This document shows, one piece after another, positions 44,605 through 53,923 of a DNA stretch of 64,000 nt. Under the pieces are notes generated by a model. That model saw only the letters and a list, made by a program, of their open reading frames with translations, did no database searches and was not told where the DNA came from. Location: NCBI GenBank assembly GCA_910584845.1, contig CAJUDH010000005.1, forward strand, positions 1 to 64,000, read 5' to 3'. The DNA comes from an uncultured Lachnospiraceae bacterium. GTDB lineage: Bacteria > Bacillota > Clostridia > Lachnospirales > Lachnospiraceae. Made by a program: the position numbers and the translations under genes. Every line of letters begins with the position of its first letter. Within the stretch, counting starts at the first letter, position 1.

Positions 44605-45723
44605 ATGGTCATTTTACAAAAAACAATTCCGTCCCCCGGCCATATGTACCCCTTGGAGCGGATTGGGAAAGCGGAAGAAATCTTCTTTTTTGACATTGAA
44701 ACCACAGGATTTTCCGGCGATTCCTCCCGGTTATACCTAATTGGCGGCTGCTTTTTTAAAAACGGCAGTTGGAACCTGATCCAATGGTTTGCAGATACTT
44801 TAAAAGCTGAGGAAGAACTGCTGCATTCCTTTTTTTCCTTCCTCAAACCTTACCGCATTTTAGTCCATTTCAATGGGGACGGCTTTGACATCCCTTATCT
44901 GCTAAAACGTTGCCGCCACTATTGCCTCCCCTATGATTTTTCTTCTGTAACAAGCCTGGACCTCTACAAAAAGATCAAACCTTACCAGAAAATCCTTGGC
45001 CTGGACAGCCTCAGGCAAAAATCCATCGAACATTTTTTGGGCGTTTCCCGCCGGGATGTTTACACCGGGGGCCAGCTAATCCCGGTTTACAAGGATTATT
45101 TAGCCACCTGCAAAAAACCCCTCATGGATTTGCTGGTCCTACACAACGAAGACGATTTAAAAGGCATGGCTGCAATCCTCCCCATCCTATGTTATCCCGA
45201 TTTTCTGGAACACCCGATGCATTTTGTAAACCAACAGTTTCAGGAAAATCCGGATCCTCTCGGATCCCCCCAATACCGCCTTTCCATAACCTGTGAAAGC
45301 GATTATGAAATCCCCGTCCCTTTCCAGGCGCAAACGCCTTATGTTGAATGCCTGGCAGAAAGGAACCGGCTAACCCTGTCTGTCCGGCTGTTTTCCGGTA
45401 CCTTAAAACATTTTTACCCCAATTATAAAGACTATTATTATCTGATTTACGAGGATGCCGCCGTACATAAGAGTGTGGGCGAATATGTGGACAAAAGCGC
45501 CCGCAAAAAGGCTACGGCCAAAACCTGCTATACCAAAAAAGAAGGCTGCTTCCTCCCACAATTTGAACCGGTTTGGGAACCGGCCATGAAACAAGGGTAT
45601 ACAGACAAAATATGCTACGCCTCCCTTCCCGACATCTCATGGCAAGATGAAAAAATGGTTCAGCGTTACCTTTGCCAAATACTGGAACATTTGAAGCAAA
45701 GCAGTAAAAAAGCACGGTATTAA
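44605..45723 (+). CDS. DEDD exonuclease-like (RNase H fold, YprB-like) protein
   Basis: This is a 372-residue protein. The first 220 residues form a 3'-5' exonuclease-like domain: FFDIETTGFSG (DxE), LVHFNGDGFDIPYL (Asp), and LHNEDDLKGMAAI (final Asp). This matches the YprB/RNase_H_2 group, whose substrate is not established. The C-terminal 150 residues are not recognisable, with several aromatic residues. It is divergent from ruvAB. ATG 44605 has no strong ribosome site but matches the domain start. Confidence 0.82.
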   Translation: MVILQKTIPSPGHMYPLERIGKAEEIFFFDIETTGFSGDSSRLYLIGGCFFKNGSWNLIQWFADTLKAEEELLHSFFSFLKPYRILVHFNGDGFDIPYLLKRCRHYCLPYDFSSVTSLDLYKKIKPYQKILGLDSLRQKSIEHFLGVSRRDVYTGGQLIPVYKDYLATCKKPLMDLLVLHNEDDLKGMAAILPILCYPDFLEHPMHFVNQQFQENPDPLGSPQYRLSITCESDYEIPVPFQAQTPYVECLAERNRLTLSVRLFSGTLKHFYPNYKDYYYLIYEDAAVHKSVGEYVDKSARKKATAKTCYTKKEGCFLPQFEPVWEPAMKQGYTDKICYASLPDISWQDEKMVQRYLCQILEHLKQSSKKARY

Positions 45724-45737
45724 CCGTGCTTTTTTAT
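45706..45737 (+). terminator. Terminator of the exonuclease gene
   Basis: AAAAAAGCACGG and CCGTGCTTTTTT pair around a short loop that contains the stop codon. It can also act on the opposite strand, where the converging chemoreceptor gene ends at 45761. Confidence 0.8.
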
Positions 45738-45760
45738 GATAAGGCCTGTTTTATATTCGT

Positions 45761-47419
45761 TTAGCTTCTTTTAAGCTTAAACTTTCCAATCAGCCCTTTC
45801 AGCACCTGGGCCTGGCCCGCCAATTGCTGGCTTGCCGCTGCGCTTTCTTCCGATGTGGCGGAATTAGACTGGATTACCGTGGAAATCTGAGTAATGCTTT
45901 CCTTGATATGTCCAATGGCTTCTTCCTGTTCCATAGTAGCGGCAGAAATTACTTTAATATGTTCCGTAACATTTCCCGCCCCTTCTACAACCAAATTAAG
46001 GGATTCTTGTGTCACGCCGGTGAGGCGGGAACCGTTTTCCACAACAGAAAGGGTCTTCTCGATCAATTCTTTGGTATTCTTGGCTGCTTCCGCACTCTTT
46101 CCTGCCAAATTGCGCACTTCGTCGGCCACCACGGCGAAACCTTTTCCTGCGCTTCCGGCCCTTGCCGCCTCCACGGCTGCATTCAAGGCCAGGATGTTCG
46201 TCTGGAATGCCACATCTTCAATGGTCTTAATGATCTTTTCAATTTCTCCTGAACACAGGTTAATCTGATGCATGGCCTCAGCCATCTCCTGCATCTGGCT
46301 GTTGCAGACGGCGATCCGTTCGCCTACCTGATCCGCTTCTTTGTTGGTAATAGTCGCATTTTCAGCATTACTGTTGATCTGTTCGGAAATCTGCTCGATC
46401 ATTTGCAGCAGGTTATCAACCTCCGACGCTTGCTCCGTTGCGCCCTGCGCCAAATTCTGGGCCCCGTCGGCCACCTGGTTGGAACCGGAATCAACCTGGT
46501 TCGCCGAAGAATAAATTTGCTCCATGGTACTGTTTAAACCATGGCTAATAGTTTCAATCGACTTTTGGATCTGGACAAAATCGCCGATATAATGGATCTG
46601 GCTTTCCCTGCCCAAATCCCCGGCTGCTATATCATTTAAAATAGAACTAATATCCGAGATATAAAGCTTCAGGTTTTTCACGGAAAGGTTCAGGCTGGAA
46701 GCCAAATCACCGATCTCATTGTTGCTATTCATGTCGATTTCAAAATCCAGTTTCCCTTCGGAAAGGCTCCTGCTGGATTCCGTAATCTTTTGGATGGGCG
46801 CCACAATCCCCCTAAATACATAAATTACCAGGAGGATACAAACCACCAAGATAATCAGCACCGTAATGACCGATATGATTTGCGTCCGCAAAACCGCGGC
46901 GGACAAACCGGCCTCGTCATCTTCCACTTGCTGCTTCGTAATCTCCGCCACCTGGTCCAAAAGGGCAACCAGCTTCACCACGTTGGCCTTGGTGTTGTCC
47001 AAATACATCTGCTGAGCCCCTTGGGGGTCTGTCTCGTTCAGCTTTAAAATGGTCTGCGCCGATTCATGGATCGCCTGGTGGATCGGCTTCATCTCTTCAA
47101 CCAGGCGCAGTATTTCTTTATCCTCAAGGGATGAAATCTCCTGGCCGTAAAGCCAGGTGCCAAGCACACACCCTTTGTAATCGGTGCTTCCGGTAAACTC
47201 TGTCCCTAAAGATATGGAAGAACATAAGCCTTCTACCCAGCCATAATGGGCCTTCTCCGCCATCAAAACCAAAATATGGATATCCGTAGCCTTCTCGGTG
47301 GACTTACTATGCTTTTTCACGGTACTCATACCACTTAACGTCACAATTCCACTGACAATCAGAACCACAAAAATAAGGGCTACGCGTATCATAATATCCT
47401 GCTTAATACTACGTTTCAT
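45761..47419 (-). CDS. Methyl-accepting chemotaxis protein
   Basis: This is a receptor of about 552 residues. The start is MKRSIKQDIMIRV (ATG 47419) behind GGAGG. Membrane segments are at about 10-30 and 185-207; the periplasmic part contains GWVEGLCSS and resembles a CZB-less four-helix sensor. HAMP follows, then the signalling domain with the hairpin tip FQTNILALNAAVEAARAGSAG KGFAVVADEVRNLA. It is downstream of a second receptor, close to cheA on the other strand. The ligand is unknown. Confidence 0.92.
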   Translation of the reverse strand: MKRSIKQDIMIRVALIFVVLIVSGIVTLSGMSTVKKHSKSTEKATDIHILVLMAEKAHYGWVEGLCSSISLGTEFTGSTDYKGCVLGTWLYGQEISSLEDKEILRLVEEMKPIHQAIHESAQTILKLNETDPQGAQQMYLDNTKANVVKLVALLDQVAEITKQQVEDDEAGLSAAVLRTQIISVITVLIILVVCILLVIYVFRGIVAPIQKITESSRSLSEGKLDFEIDMNSNNEIGDLASSLNLSVKNLKLYISDISSILNDIAAGDLGRESQIHYIGDFVQIQKSIETISHGLNSTMEQIYSSANQVDSGSNQVADGAQNLAQGATEQASEVDNLLQMIEQISEQINSNAENATITNKEADQVGERIAVCNSQMQEMAEAMHQINLCSGEIEKIIKTIEDVAFQTNILALNAAVEAARAGSAGKGFAVVADEVRNLAGKSAEAAKNTKELIEKTLSVVENGSRLTGVTQESLNLVVEGAGNVTEHIKVISAATMEQEEAIGHIKESITQISTVIQSNSATSEESAAASQQLAGQAQVLKGLIGKFKLKRS

Positions 47420-47442
47420 CATTTCCTCCATTCCATGCCACG

Positions 47443-47655
47443 CTATTTGCATCCGGTCTGGCAGCTGGCATGTTTCCGATTCTTCTTAAAAATATTTCCT
47501 AAAACCCCCATGAGCCGCCGGTATATCGGCCGCTTTATCAATGCCGGCTTTCCGGCCAGCCCTTCCTTAAATATAAGCCCTACACAGGCAGTTAGCAGAA
47601 AAAGCAGCGCCGGCATACGAAAAAACATCATCCGTACGCCGACGCTATCGGTCAT
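47443..47655 (-). CDS. Possible small membrane protein between two chemoreceptors
   Basis: This 70-codon frame has one hydrophobic segment (MFFRMPALLFLLTACVGLIF) and a basic tail. It lies between the two receptor genes on the same strand, with only a weak ribosome site (TAGGTAGTG). It may be real, but no family is recognised and the gap could equally hold no gene. Confidence 0.3.
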   Translation of the reverse strand: MTDSVGVRMMFFRMPALLFLLTACVGLIFKEGLAGKPALIKRPIYRRLMGVLGNIFKKNRKHASCQTGCK

Positions 47656-47690
47656 AAGCCACTACCTACATGCAAGCTGCCGGCCAGCCT

Positions 47691-49487
47691 TTAATATTTA
47701 TCATTTATTCCATAGGAACTCATTGGCATCGTGTCGGGCGCATCATATCCTGCATCCGAATCGTCATAGTGGGAAAACTGCGGAACGGCTGCCACTGCCG
47801 AACCGCCTTCCAGCTTGAATTTCCGTACCAGGTCTTTCAAAATCTGCGCCTGTCCGGACAGCTCTTCGCTGGCTGCCGCGCTCTCCTGGGCCGTGGCTGA
47901 ATTGGTCTGGACAACGCTGGAAATCTGGTCAATACCTACGGTAATCTGGGTAATTGCTTCTGCCTGCTCGTGGGACGCCCTGGCGATGGAATCCATCATA
48001 GAGGTCGCTTCCTGAATGCCGCTCATAACAATTTCCAGGGAATTTGCCGTTTCGTCTGCGATTTTCTTTCCGTTTTCCACTGCACGGAGGGAATTTTCAA
48101 TCAACGCCGCCGTGTTGGAAGAGGCTTCCGCCGACTTGCTGGCGAGGTTGCGTACCTCATCTGCCACCACGGCAAACCCTTTCCCCGCAGCGCCTGCCCT
48201 GGCCGCCTCAACGGCAGCGTTCAAAGCAAGGATGTTGGTCTGGAAAGCAATGTCTTCGATGGTCTTGATAATCTTTCCGATCTCGCCGGAAGAAGCGTTG
48301 ATATCCGCCATGGCATTCAGCATGTCCTGCATCCGGCGGTTGCTCTCGCCCGCCTCTTCGCCTACGGCGATGGACTTCTTGCTGGCATCCTGGGCGCTGG
48401 CGGCATTGCGGTTGATGTTGGTGGAAATCTCATTAATCGAAGCTGCCAATTCTTCCACGGAAGAAGCCTGTTCCGTAGCGCCTTGGGAAAGGGCCTGGGC
48501 ACCGGAAGACACCTGGTCGGAACCGGAAGACACCTGGTCTGCGGACTGGTTCAGCGTGGTCAGGGTATGGTTAAAGCTTGACTTAATCCCCAGCATAGCC
48601 TGGAAAATCGTCTGGTAATCGCCAATATACATCCCCGGATCGGAAGAATGTATGGTAAAATCACCGCCTGCCATGGCGCTAAGGACTTTTTCAATATCCC
48701 GGATAATGTTGCCGACCCCCCGGGTCACCTGATGCATGCTCCTGGCCATGGACCCGAACTCATCCCCCGCCTCATAATCAACGACTACGGACAAGTTGCC
48801 TTTTACCACCTCGCCCATGGCATGTTCAATCTTCTTGACAGGGTTTAATATGTTCTTGGTCACGGAAAGGGCGATAATGCAAGTAACGAGGAACGCAAAC
48901 GCCGCAATTGCGACAGATGTAGCAAAAAGCACATTCTGCAGGAGCATGGAGCTGCGGTAAGCCTGCTCGTTCTCTGCTTCCATTTGGTTAAAAGCCTTGG
49001 TAAGCGTTTCGGCGAAAATTTCCACTTCCGGGTTGTATTCGTTTACAATCAGATCCAGCGCCTCCGCTTCCGACTGTTCCGTCGCCTCCAGGACCTTTTC
49101 CTGAATCTGCTTCCTCAAAGGCTCACTGTTCTTCAGCTTGCTTTCAAACTCCCGTATCAGGCTCTGATCCCCTTCATAATGGGAATAGATCCATTGGAGT
49201 TCCGAGTCAATCTGCGTCACATAATTGTCAACCAAAGACACATGCCCGCTGATATCCTGGCTATCCGAGGCCACCGCCCCCATCAGCAGCTCTTTTGCCG
49301 CCCTCTGAAGCTGGATCCGCATCTCGTATACGGTGGCGATGGTCTTATACTCATTGGTATAAAACGCGTCGTAACTGGCTTTGGCCTTTACAAGCCCGAT
49401 GCCCGCCCCGAACACGGACACGAAAAACAACACCAAAATGGTGCCGAATGATACAATAAACTTTTTGCTGACACTCAAATTCCTCAT
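47691..49487 (-). CDS. Methyl-accepting chemotaxis protein
   Basis: This 598-residue receptor has membrane segments at about 10-32 and 188-212. A four-helix-bundle ligand region lies between (IATVYEMRIQLQRAAKELL). HAMP comes next, then a second helical linker and the signalling domain with FQTNILALNAAVEAARAGAA. It ends in a flexible Asp/Tyr/Ser tail. The start follows GAGGAGGAGCGGCAA. A sigma-28-like promoter precedes it. Confidence 0.93.
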   Translation of the reverse strand: MRNLSVSKKFIVSFGTILVLFFVSVFGAGIGLVKAKASYDAFYTNEYKTIATVYEMRIQLQRAAKELLMGAVASDSQDISGHVSLVDNYVTQIDSELQWIYSHYEGDQSLIREFESKLKNSEPLRKQIQEKVLEATEQSEAEALDLIVNEYNPEVEIFAETLTKAFNQMEAENEQAYRSSMLLQNVLFATSVAIAAFAFLVTCIIALSVTKNILNPVKKIEHAMGEVVKGNLSVVVDYEAGDEFGSMARSMHQVTRGVGNIIRDIEKVLSAMAGGDFTIHSSDPGMYIGDYQTIFQAMLGIKSSFNHTLTTLNQSADQVSSGSDQVSSGAQALSQGATEQASSVEELAASINEISTNINRNAASAQDASKKSIAVGEEAGESNRRMQDMLNAMADINASSGEIGKIIKTIEDIAFQTNILALNAAVEAARAGAAGKGFAVVADEVRNLASKSAEASSNTAALIENSLRAVENGKKIADETANSLEIVMSGIQEATSMMDSIARASHEQAEAITQITVGIDQISSVVQTNSATAQESAAASEELSGQAQILKDLVRKFKLEGGSAVAAVPQFSHYDDSDAGYDAPDTMPMSSYGINDKY

Positions 49488-49564
49488 TTGCCGCTCCTCC
49501 TTAAGCCACGCTTTCTGCCTTTCAAGGTATTGGGAAAGCTGTTATCAAAGTAATACTCTTATTT

Positions 49565-49591
49565 ATATCGGCGCGTTTTCCTGTCCCATAA
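49565..49591 (-). promoter_or_regulatory. Sigma-28-like promoter of the chemoreceptor genes
   Basis: GCCGATAT (49572-49565) matches seven of eight bases of the sigma-28 -10 box; TTAT stands at the proper 15-bp distance. The -35 box is poor. Confidence 0.4.
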
Positions 49592-49694
49592 TACATATTA
49601 AGGGACTTTTAATAAATTTATCCATGCCTGTTCAGATATATCGACTGTTTCCTACAAAAAATAACACTTCAACATAATTTTTTTCCCTTGGGCC

Positions 49695-49721
49695 TTAACA
49701 ATTTCCCTTTTCCGCCGATAA
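49695..49721 (+). promoter_or_regulatory. Sigma-28 (SigD/FliA) promoter of the che operon
   Basis: GCCGATAA (49714-49721) is the exact sigma-28 -10 box, with TTAA 15 bp upstream (consensus TAAA-N15-GCCGATAA). It lies about 90 bp before the cheA start. This places chemotaxis under the flagellar regulon. Confidence 0.7.
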
Positions 49722-49812
49722 TCACATTAGTGTGTTGTGGTCTGACGCGCGTTTCCTGCTGGGGACCGTCCGGTTTTCAGTAATCAAACTAGGAGATAGG
49801 TGGTGTAATAGA

Positions 49813-51930
49813 ATGGATAATGGCATGGAAGGTATGCTTGACACATACCTCTTTGAAACTAATTCCCTTTTGGACCGGCTGGACGAGATGCTGGTGAATG
49901 ATGAAAAGATTGGCGATTTCCCTTCGGACGACGTCAATGAAATCTTCCGTATCATGCACACCATCAAGGGTTCTTCCGCCATGATGGAGTTCGGTTCCCT
50001 CTCAAGCATCGCGCATCATATAGAAGATTTATTCTTCTATATCCGCGACAAGGGCATCGAATCCTTGGATTCCCAGCATAAAAAAGAGCTTTTCAACCTG
50101 ATGTTCCGTTCCGAGGACCTGTTGCGGGGACAAGTTGAAAAGGTAGAAAACGGACAGGAACTGGACACAAATATGGATTCCTTCGTCGGCGAAATCAACG
50201 GTTTCCTTAAAAAAATCAGCGGCGCGGCAGAGGAAGCGCCCGAAACCGAATCGAAAAGCGGCGCGGCGGACGGGCAGGCGGAAAGCACGGTTGCAGCGGC
50301 CCCTGCGTCCCTAGACAACCTCCCCGACGACAAGAAGGCCGTCTGTTTTATCCATGTATTCCTGGAAGAAGGGATCGGGATGGAAAACCTGCGCGCCTTC
50401 ATGATTATTAATGCGTTAAAGGAATGCGACCTGGATTTCCGCTACTACCCGGAAAATATGGAATCCAACCCGGCAAGCTGTTCGGCGATTATTGAAGACG
50501 GTTTTTATATGGCTTTCGAATCCGGCGACACGGCCGCGAAAGCCGGGGATATATTAAGGACCCAAGGGCATATCCGCTCCTATGAACTGGTAGACGTACA
50601 GGTGCCCGAGGAGGCGCCGGCGCCGGCGCCAACACCTCAGCCGGCCGCGCAGGAAGCCAGCCAGCCGGCATCGCCGGCACCGGCGCCCCAGAAGCCTCAG
50701 GCACCGGCCAAACAGGGCACCAACGCCCCGGTAAAACAAAACCTGATCAGCGTAAACTTGATGAAGCTGGACAGCCTCATGGACATCGTGGGGGAAATCG
50801 TCATCACGGAATCCATGGTTACCTCTTCGCCGGAATTAAACCAATTGAGCCGGGACGCTTACGACAATTTTATGAAATCCGCCCGCCAGCTCCGTAAACT
50901 TACGGACGACTTGCAGGATATTGCCATGTCCTTGCGCATGGTGCCCATTTCCGGCGTCTTCCAGAAGATGAGCCGTATCGTGCGCGATATGAAGCAGAAA
51001 TTAGGCAAGGATGTGCGCCTTACCTTAATCGGCGAGGAGACGGAGGTTGACAAGACCATCGTAGACAGCATCCAGGATCCGATTATGCATATGATCCGCA
51101 ACGCTATGGACCATGGCATTGAGGAAACCAGCCAGGACCGTATCGCCGCCGGGAAAAACCCCCAGGGCGAGATCATCCTGTCCGCTTCCCATACCAGCAG
51201 TGAAGTGGTCATTTCCATTGCCGACGACGGCATAGGCATGAATCCCGACAAACTCCTGGCCAAAGCAAGGGAAAAAGGCCTCCTTACCAAGCCGGAAAGC
51301 GATTATACGAAAAAAGAAGCCTTGGGGCTGGTCATGCTTCCCGGCTTCTCCACCAACCAGACCGTAACGGAGTATTCCGGCCGTGGCGTCGGCATGGACG
51401 TAGTTAAGAAAAACGTGGAGGCTGTGGGGGGCACCGTATCCCTTTCCAGCGATGAAGGCAAAGGCACTACTTTTACTATGAAGATCCCCTTGACGTTGGC
51501 CATTATGGACGGCATGAAGGTGACGGTAGGCAATTCCATTTTCACCATCCCCATTGCCAACATCCGCCAGTCTTTCAAGATTACCACCAGCGAAATCCTT
51601 CACGACGAAAGCGGCAGCGAAATGGTCGAACGTATGGGAAGCTTTTACCCCATCATCCGCCTTCATCAGTTCTACAACATTGAGACGGACATCGTGAACC
51701 TGGAAGACGGCATCCTAATGTGGGTGGAAGCCAGCGACCGTTCCTTCTGCCTGTTTGTCGATGAGCTGATCGGCGAACAGCAGATCGTAGTAAAGCCGCT
51801 CCCCACTTTCCTGAACTATTTTGAGTTAAAGAATTACGGCATTACAGGCTGTTCCATTTTAGGAGACGGAAACATTACCATTATCCTGGATGTGCTAAGC
51901 TTCCATGCGGCAGCCCTGGAAAATGTATAG
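49813..51930 (+). CDS. cheA: Chemotaxis histidine kinase CheA
   Basis: This is a kinase of 705 residues. I place the start at ATG 49813 (MDNGMEGMLDTYLFETN) behind AGGTGG; the frame is open further upstream. The HPt domain has phosphoacceptor His49 in IFRIMHTIKGSSAMMEF. The P2 domain (about 185-280) is followed by a Pro/Ala-rich linker, the P3 dimer helices, the P4 ATPase (MRNAMDHGIE-like N box IRNAMDHGIE, GRGVGMDVV) and a C-terminal CheW-like P5. It autophosphorylates and passes phosphate to CheY and CheB. cheW follows directly. Confidence 0.96.
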   Translation: MDNGMEGMLDTYLFETNSLLDRLDEMLVNDEKIGDFPSDDVNEIFRIMHTIKGSSAMMEFGSLSSIAHHIEDLFFYIRDKGIESLDSQHKKELFNLMFRSEDLLRGQVEKVENGQELDTNMDSFVGEINGFLKKISGAAEEAPETESKSGAADGQAESTVAAAPASLDNLPDDKKAVCFIHVFLEEGIGMENLRAFMIINALKECDLDFRYYPENMESNPASCSAIIEDGFYMAFESGDTAAKAGDILRTQGHIRSYELVDVQVPEEAPAPAPTPQPAAQEASQPASPAPAPQKPQAPAKQGTNAPVKQNLISVNLMKLDSLMDIVGEIVITESMVTSSPELNQLSRDAYDNFMKSARQLRKLTDDLQDIAMSLRMVPISGVFQKMSRIVRDMKQKLGKDVRLTLIGEETEVDKTIVDSIQDPIMHMIRNAMDHGIEETSQDRIAAGKNPQGEIILSASHTSSEVVISIADDGIGMNPDKLLAKAREKGLLTKPESDYTKKEALGLVMLPGFSTNQTVTEYSGRGVGMDVVKKNVEAVGGTVSLSSDEGKGTTFTMKIPLTLAIMDGMKVTVGNSIFTIPIANIRQSFKITTSEILHDESGSEMVERMGSFYPIIRLHQFYNIETDIVNLEDGILMWVEASDRSFCLFVDELIGEQQIVVKPLPTFLNYFELKNYGITGCSILGDGNITIILDVLSFHAAALENV

Positions 51931-51946
51931 AAGGGAGGAATCTAAT

Positions 51947-52426
51947 ATGTCTGAACAAATAAATGAACCGAACATTTCGGAACTGTCGGAAGCGGAGGAA
52001 AATTCCACCGTGGAGCGTTGCCTCACCTTCGAATCCGGGGACCTTGTCCTTTATATCAGCACCAAATATGTAATCGAGATCATCAATAATTATTCCTTGA
52101 CCTCGTTGCCACTGATGCCCCCTTACATCAAGGGCATTACCAATTTGAGGGGCCAGATCCTCCCCATCGTGGACATCCGGGAACGCATGGGCATGCCGGG
52201 CACGGAATACACCGCAAACACCTGCACTATTGTGTTGAATATCGACTCCATCCCCTTGGGGATAATCGTGGACTCCGTGCGCCAGGTAATTGACATTGAT
52301 TTAAAGAATGTACACCCCATCCCCCTCAAGCGCCAGCAAAAACTCCTTGACGGAATGGTGACGATGGACGACGGGAGCGTCTTTATGTCCGTAGACTGTA
52401 TGGCGCTTTCCAGCCCTGAATTATAA
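51947..52426 (+). CDS. cheW: Chemotaxis coupling protein CheW
   Basis: This 159-residue protein starts at MSEQINEPNISEL (ATG 51947) behind GGGAGG, 16 bp after cheA. The CheW domain covers about 25-155, with TSLPLMPPYIKGITNLRG and ILPIVDIRERMGM. The N-terminus is acidic and likely flexible. It links receptors to CheA. Confidence 0.95.
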   Translation: MSEQINEPNISELSEAEENSTVERCLTFESGDLVLYISTKYVIEIINNYSLTSLPLMPPYIKGITNLRGQILPIVDIRERMGMPGTEYTANTCTIVLNIDSIPLGIIVDSVRQVIDIDLKNVHPIPLKRQQKLLDGMVTMDDGSVFMSVDCMALSSPEL

Positions 52427-52594
52427 ATAGGGTGCCCGCGGGGCGTTTTGATTTCGCCGGGTATATCCCCAAACCCATAGGATCCTGTAAAGCCAAAACA
52501 GGATCCTGCACCTTTTGCGGACGGCTTTCCATATAATTCCAGCCACCGCAGTATGGTTTTTGCGGAGTGTCCTTCTTACCCGGAACCCATTCCC

Positions 52595-52721
52595 ATAAAA
52601 AAGAATCCTGCTCTGCAGGATTCTCCGCCTGCGGCGGATCGCTTCAGCGACATAATTCCTTTCCGCCGCAGTGCGATCCCCGCGGAGCGTTTTGCATCAT
52701 AGGCCGCACTTTCCTATGATA
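52595..52721. repeat. 127-bp dispersed intergenic repeat, copy 2
   Basis: It differs from 12238-12364 at only three positions and carries the same hairpins. It lies in the 555-bp gap between cheW and cheR. The rest of that gap has the hairpin-like aggatcctg.caggatcctg (about 52480-52510) and nothing coding. Confidence 0.85.
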
Positions 52722-52981
52722 TGAAAAAAGGGGCCGCCGCACCGGGCCCCTGCTTCCAAAAACCTTTGTGGCATGTGTACCGATTTCTCCCTCACCTGGT
52801 TTTATGCCGAATGTGCACCTCTCTTTGTTCCAAAAGGTAAGGTCTGGAGATTTGGCGCAAAAAGGCCGCGCGCGCCAACGGAATTTGGGCCGGATCCGCC
52901 ATATGTTTCTTACATTTAGCACATCTGTCAAAAATCAGCTCACAGGGCCTACGGAAAATGAATTAAAACAGGGGTGATTCC

Positions 52982-53800
52982 ATGTTGACTCTAACAGATA
53001 AAGACTTTCAACGCCTTTATACCTATATAAAGAAAAATTATGGCATTGATTTAAGCAAGAAAAAACAGCTTATTGTAAGCCGGCTTTCCAACACGCTGAC
53101 TGCCCAGGGGTTTAAAGATTTTACCGCTTATGTGGACCACATCCTGTCCGGCCGCGATTCGGAGATGGTTACCGCCATGCTTAACAAGCTGACTACCAAC
53201 TACACATATTTCCTCCGTGAGGAAGCCCACTTCAAATACCTTTGGGATGTGGTACTCCCTGACCTTGCCAAAAAACACGCCAAAGATAAAAACCTTGCCA
53301 TATGGAGCGCCGGCTGTTCCTCCGGGGAAGAGCCGTACACCATTTCTATGTACCTGAAAGAATACTTCGGGGCGCAGGCTTCCCAATGGGATACCCGGGT
53401 CCTTGCCACGGATATTTCCCAAAAAATCCTAAATTCGGCAATTACCGCCTCCTACAATGAAGAAAGTATGGCCGCCCTGCCGGCTACCTGGAAACAAAAG
53501 TATTTCGTAAAAAAGGGGCCTGACAACTATGTCGTCTCTCCGGCTATTAAACAGAATGTAATTTTCAAAACCTTCAACCTGATGAACCCTATTGCCTTCA
53601 AGCGGAAGTTTGACCTGATTTTTTGCCGTAATGTCATGATCTATTTTGACCAGGATACGAAAGATGCTTTGATCCAGCGGTTTTACAACGCAACCGTCCC
53701 CGGCGGCCACCTTTTTATCGGCCACTCCGAAGGAGTTAGCAAAACTTCCTGCCCATACAAGTATGTTCAACCGGCCATTTATCAACGGACGGAAAAATAG
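52982..53800 (+). CDS. cheR: Chemotaxis receptor methyltransferase CheR
   Basis: This 272-residue enzyme methylates glutamates of chemoreceptors with SAM. The N-terminal helical domain (1-70) is followed by the SAM fold with AIWSAGCSSGEEPYTI (about 107-122), ATDIS, and FCRNVMIYFD. The end HLFIGHSEGV is typical. The start is at MLTLTDKDFQRLY, behind AGGGGTGA. The repeat and hairpins upstream separate it from cheW. Confidence 0.95.
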   Translation: MLTLTDKDFQRLYTYIKKNYGIDLSKKKQLIVSRLSNTLTAQGFKDFTAYVDHILSGRDSEMVTAMLNKLTTNYTYFLREEAHFKYLWDVVLPDLAKKHAKDKNLAIWSAGCSSGEEPYTISMYLKEYFGAQASQWDTRVLATDISQKILNSAITASYNEESMAALPATWKQKYFVKKGPDNYVVSPAIKQNVIFKTFNLMNPIAFKRKFDLIFCRNVMIYFDQDTKDALIQRFYNATVPGGHLFIGHSEGVSKTSCPYKYVQPAIYQRTEK

Positions 53801-53808
53801 CCTATTCG

Positions 53809-53856
53809 GAACTTGCTTTTGCCATGTAAGGAAACGGACATAGCAAAGGCAAGTTC
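53809..53856 (+). terminator. Hairpin between cheR and cheB
   Basis: GAACTTGC(T)TTTGC pairs with GCAAA(G)GCAAGTTC over a 48-bp span, followed by TATTGTACTATTTTTC. It may attenuate transcription into cheB or stabilise the upstream message. Confidence 0.5.
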
Positions 53857-53923
53857 TATTGTACTATTTTTCGCCGGCTGAACCTTTGCTGCCGGATAAT
53901 GAAAAGAAAGAAGGTCAAAATTT

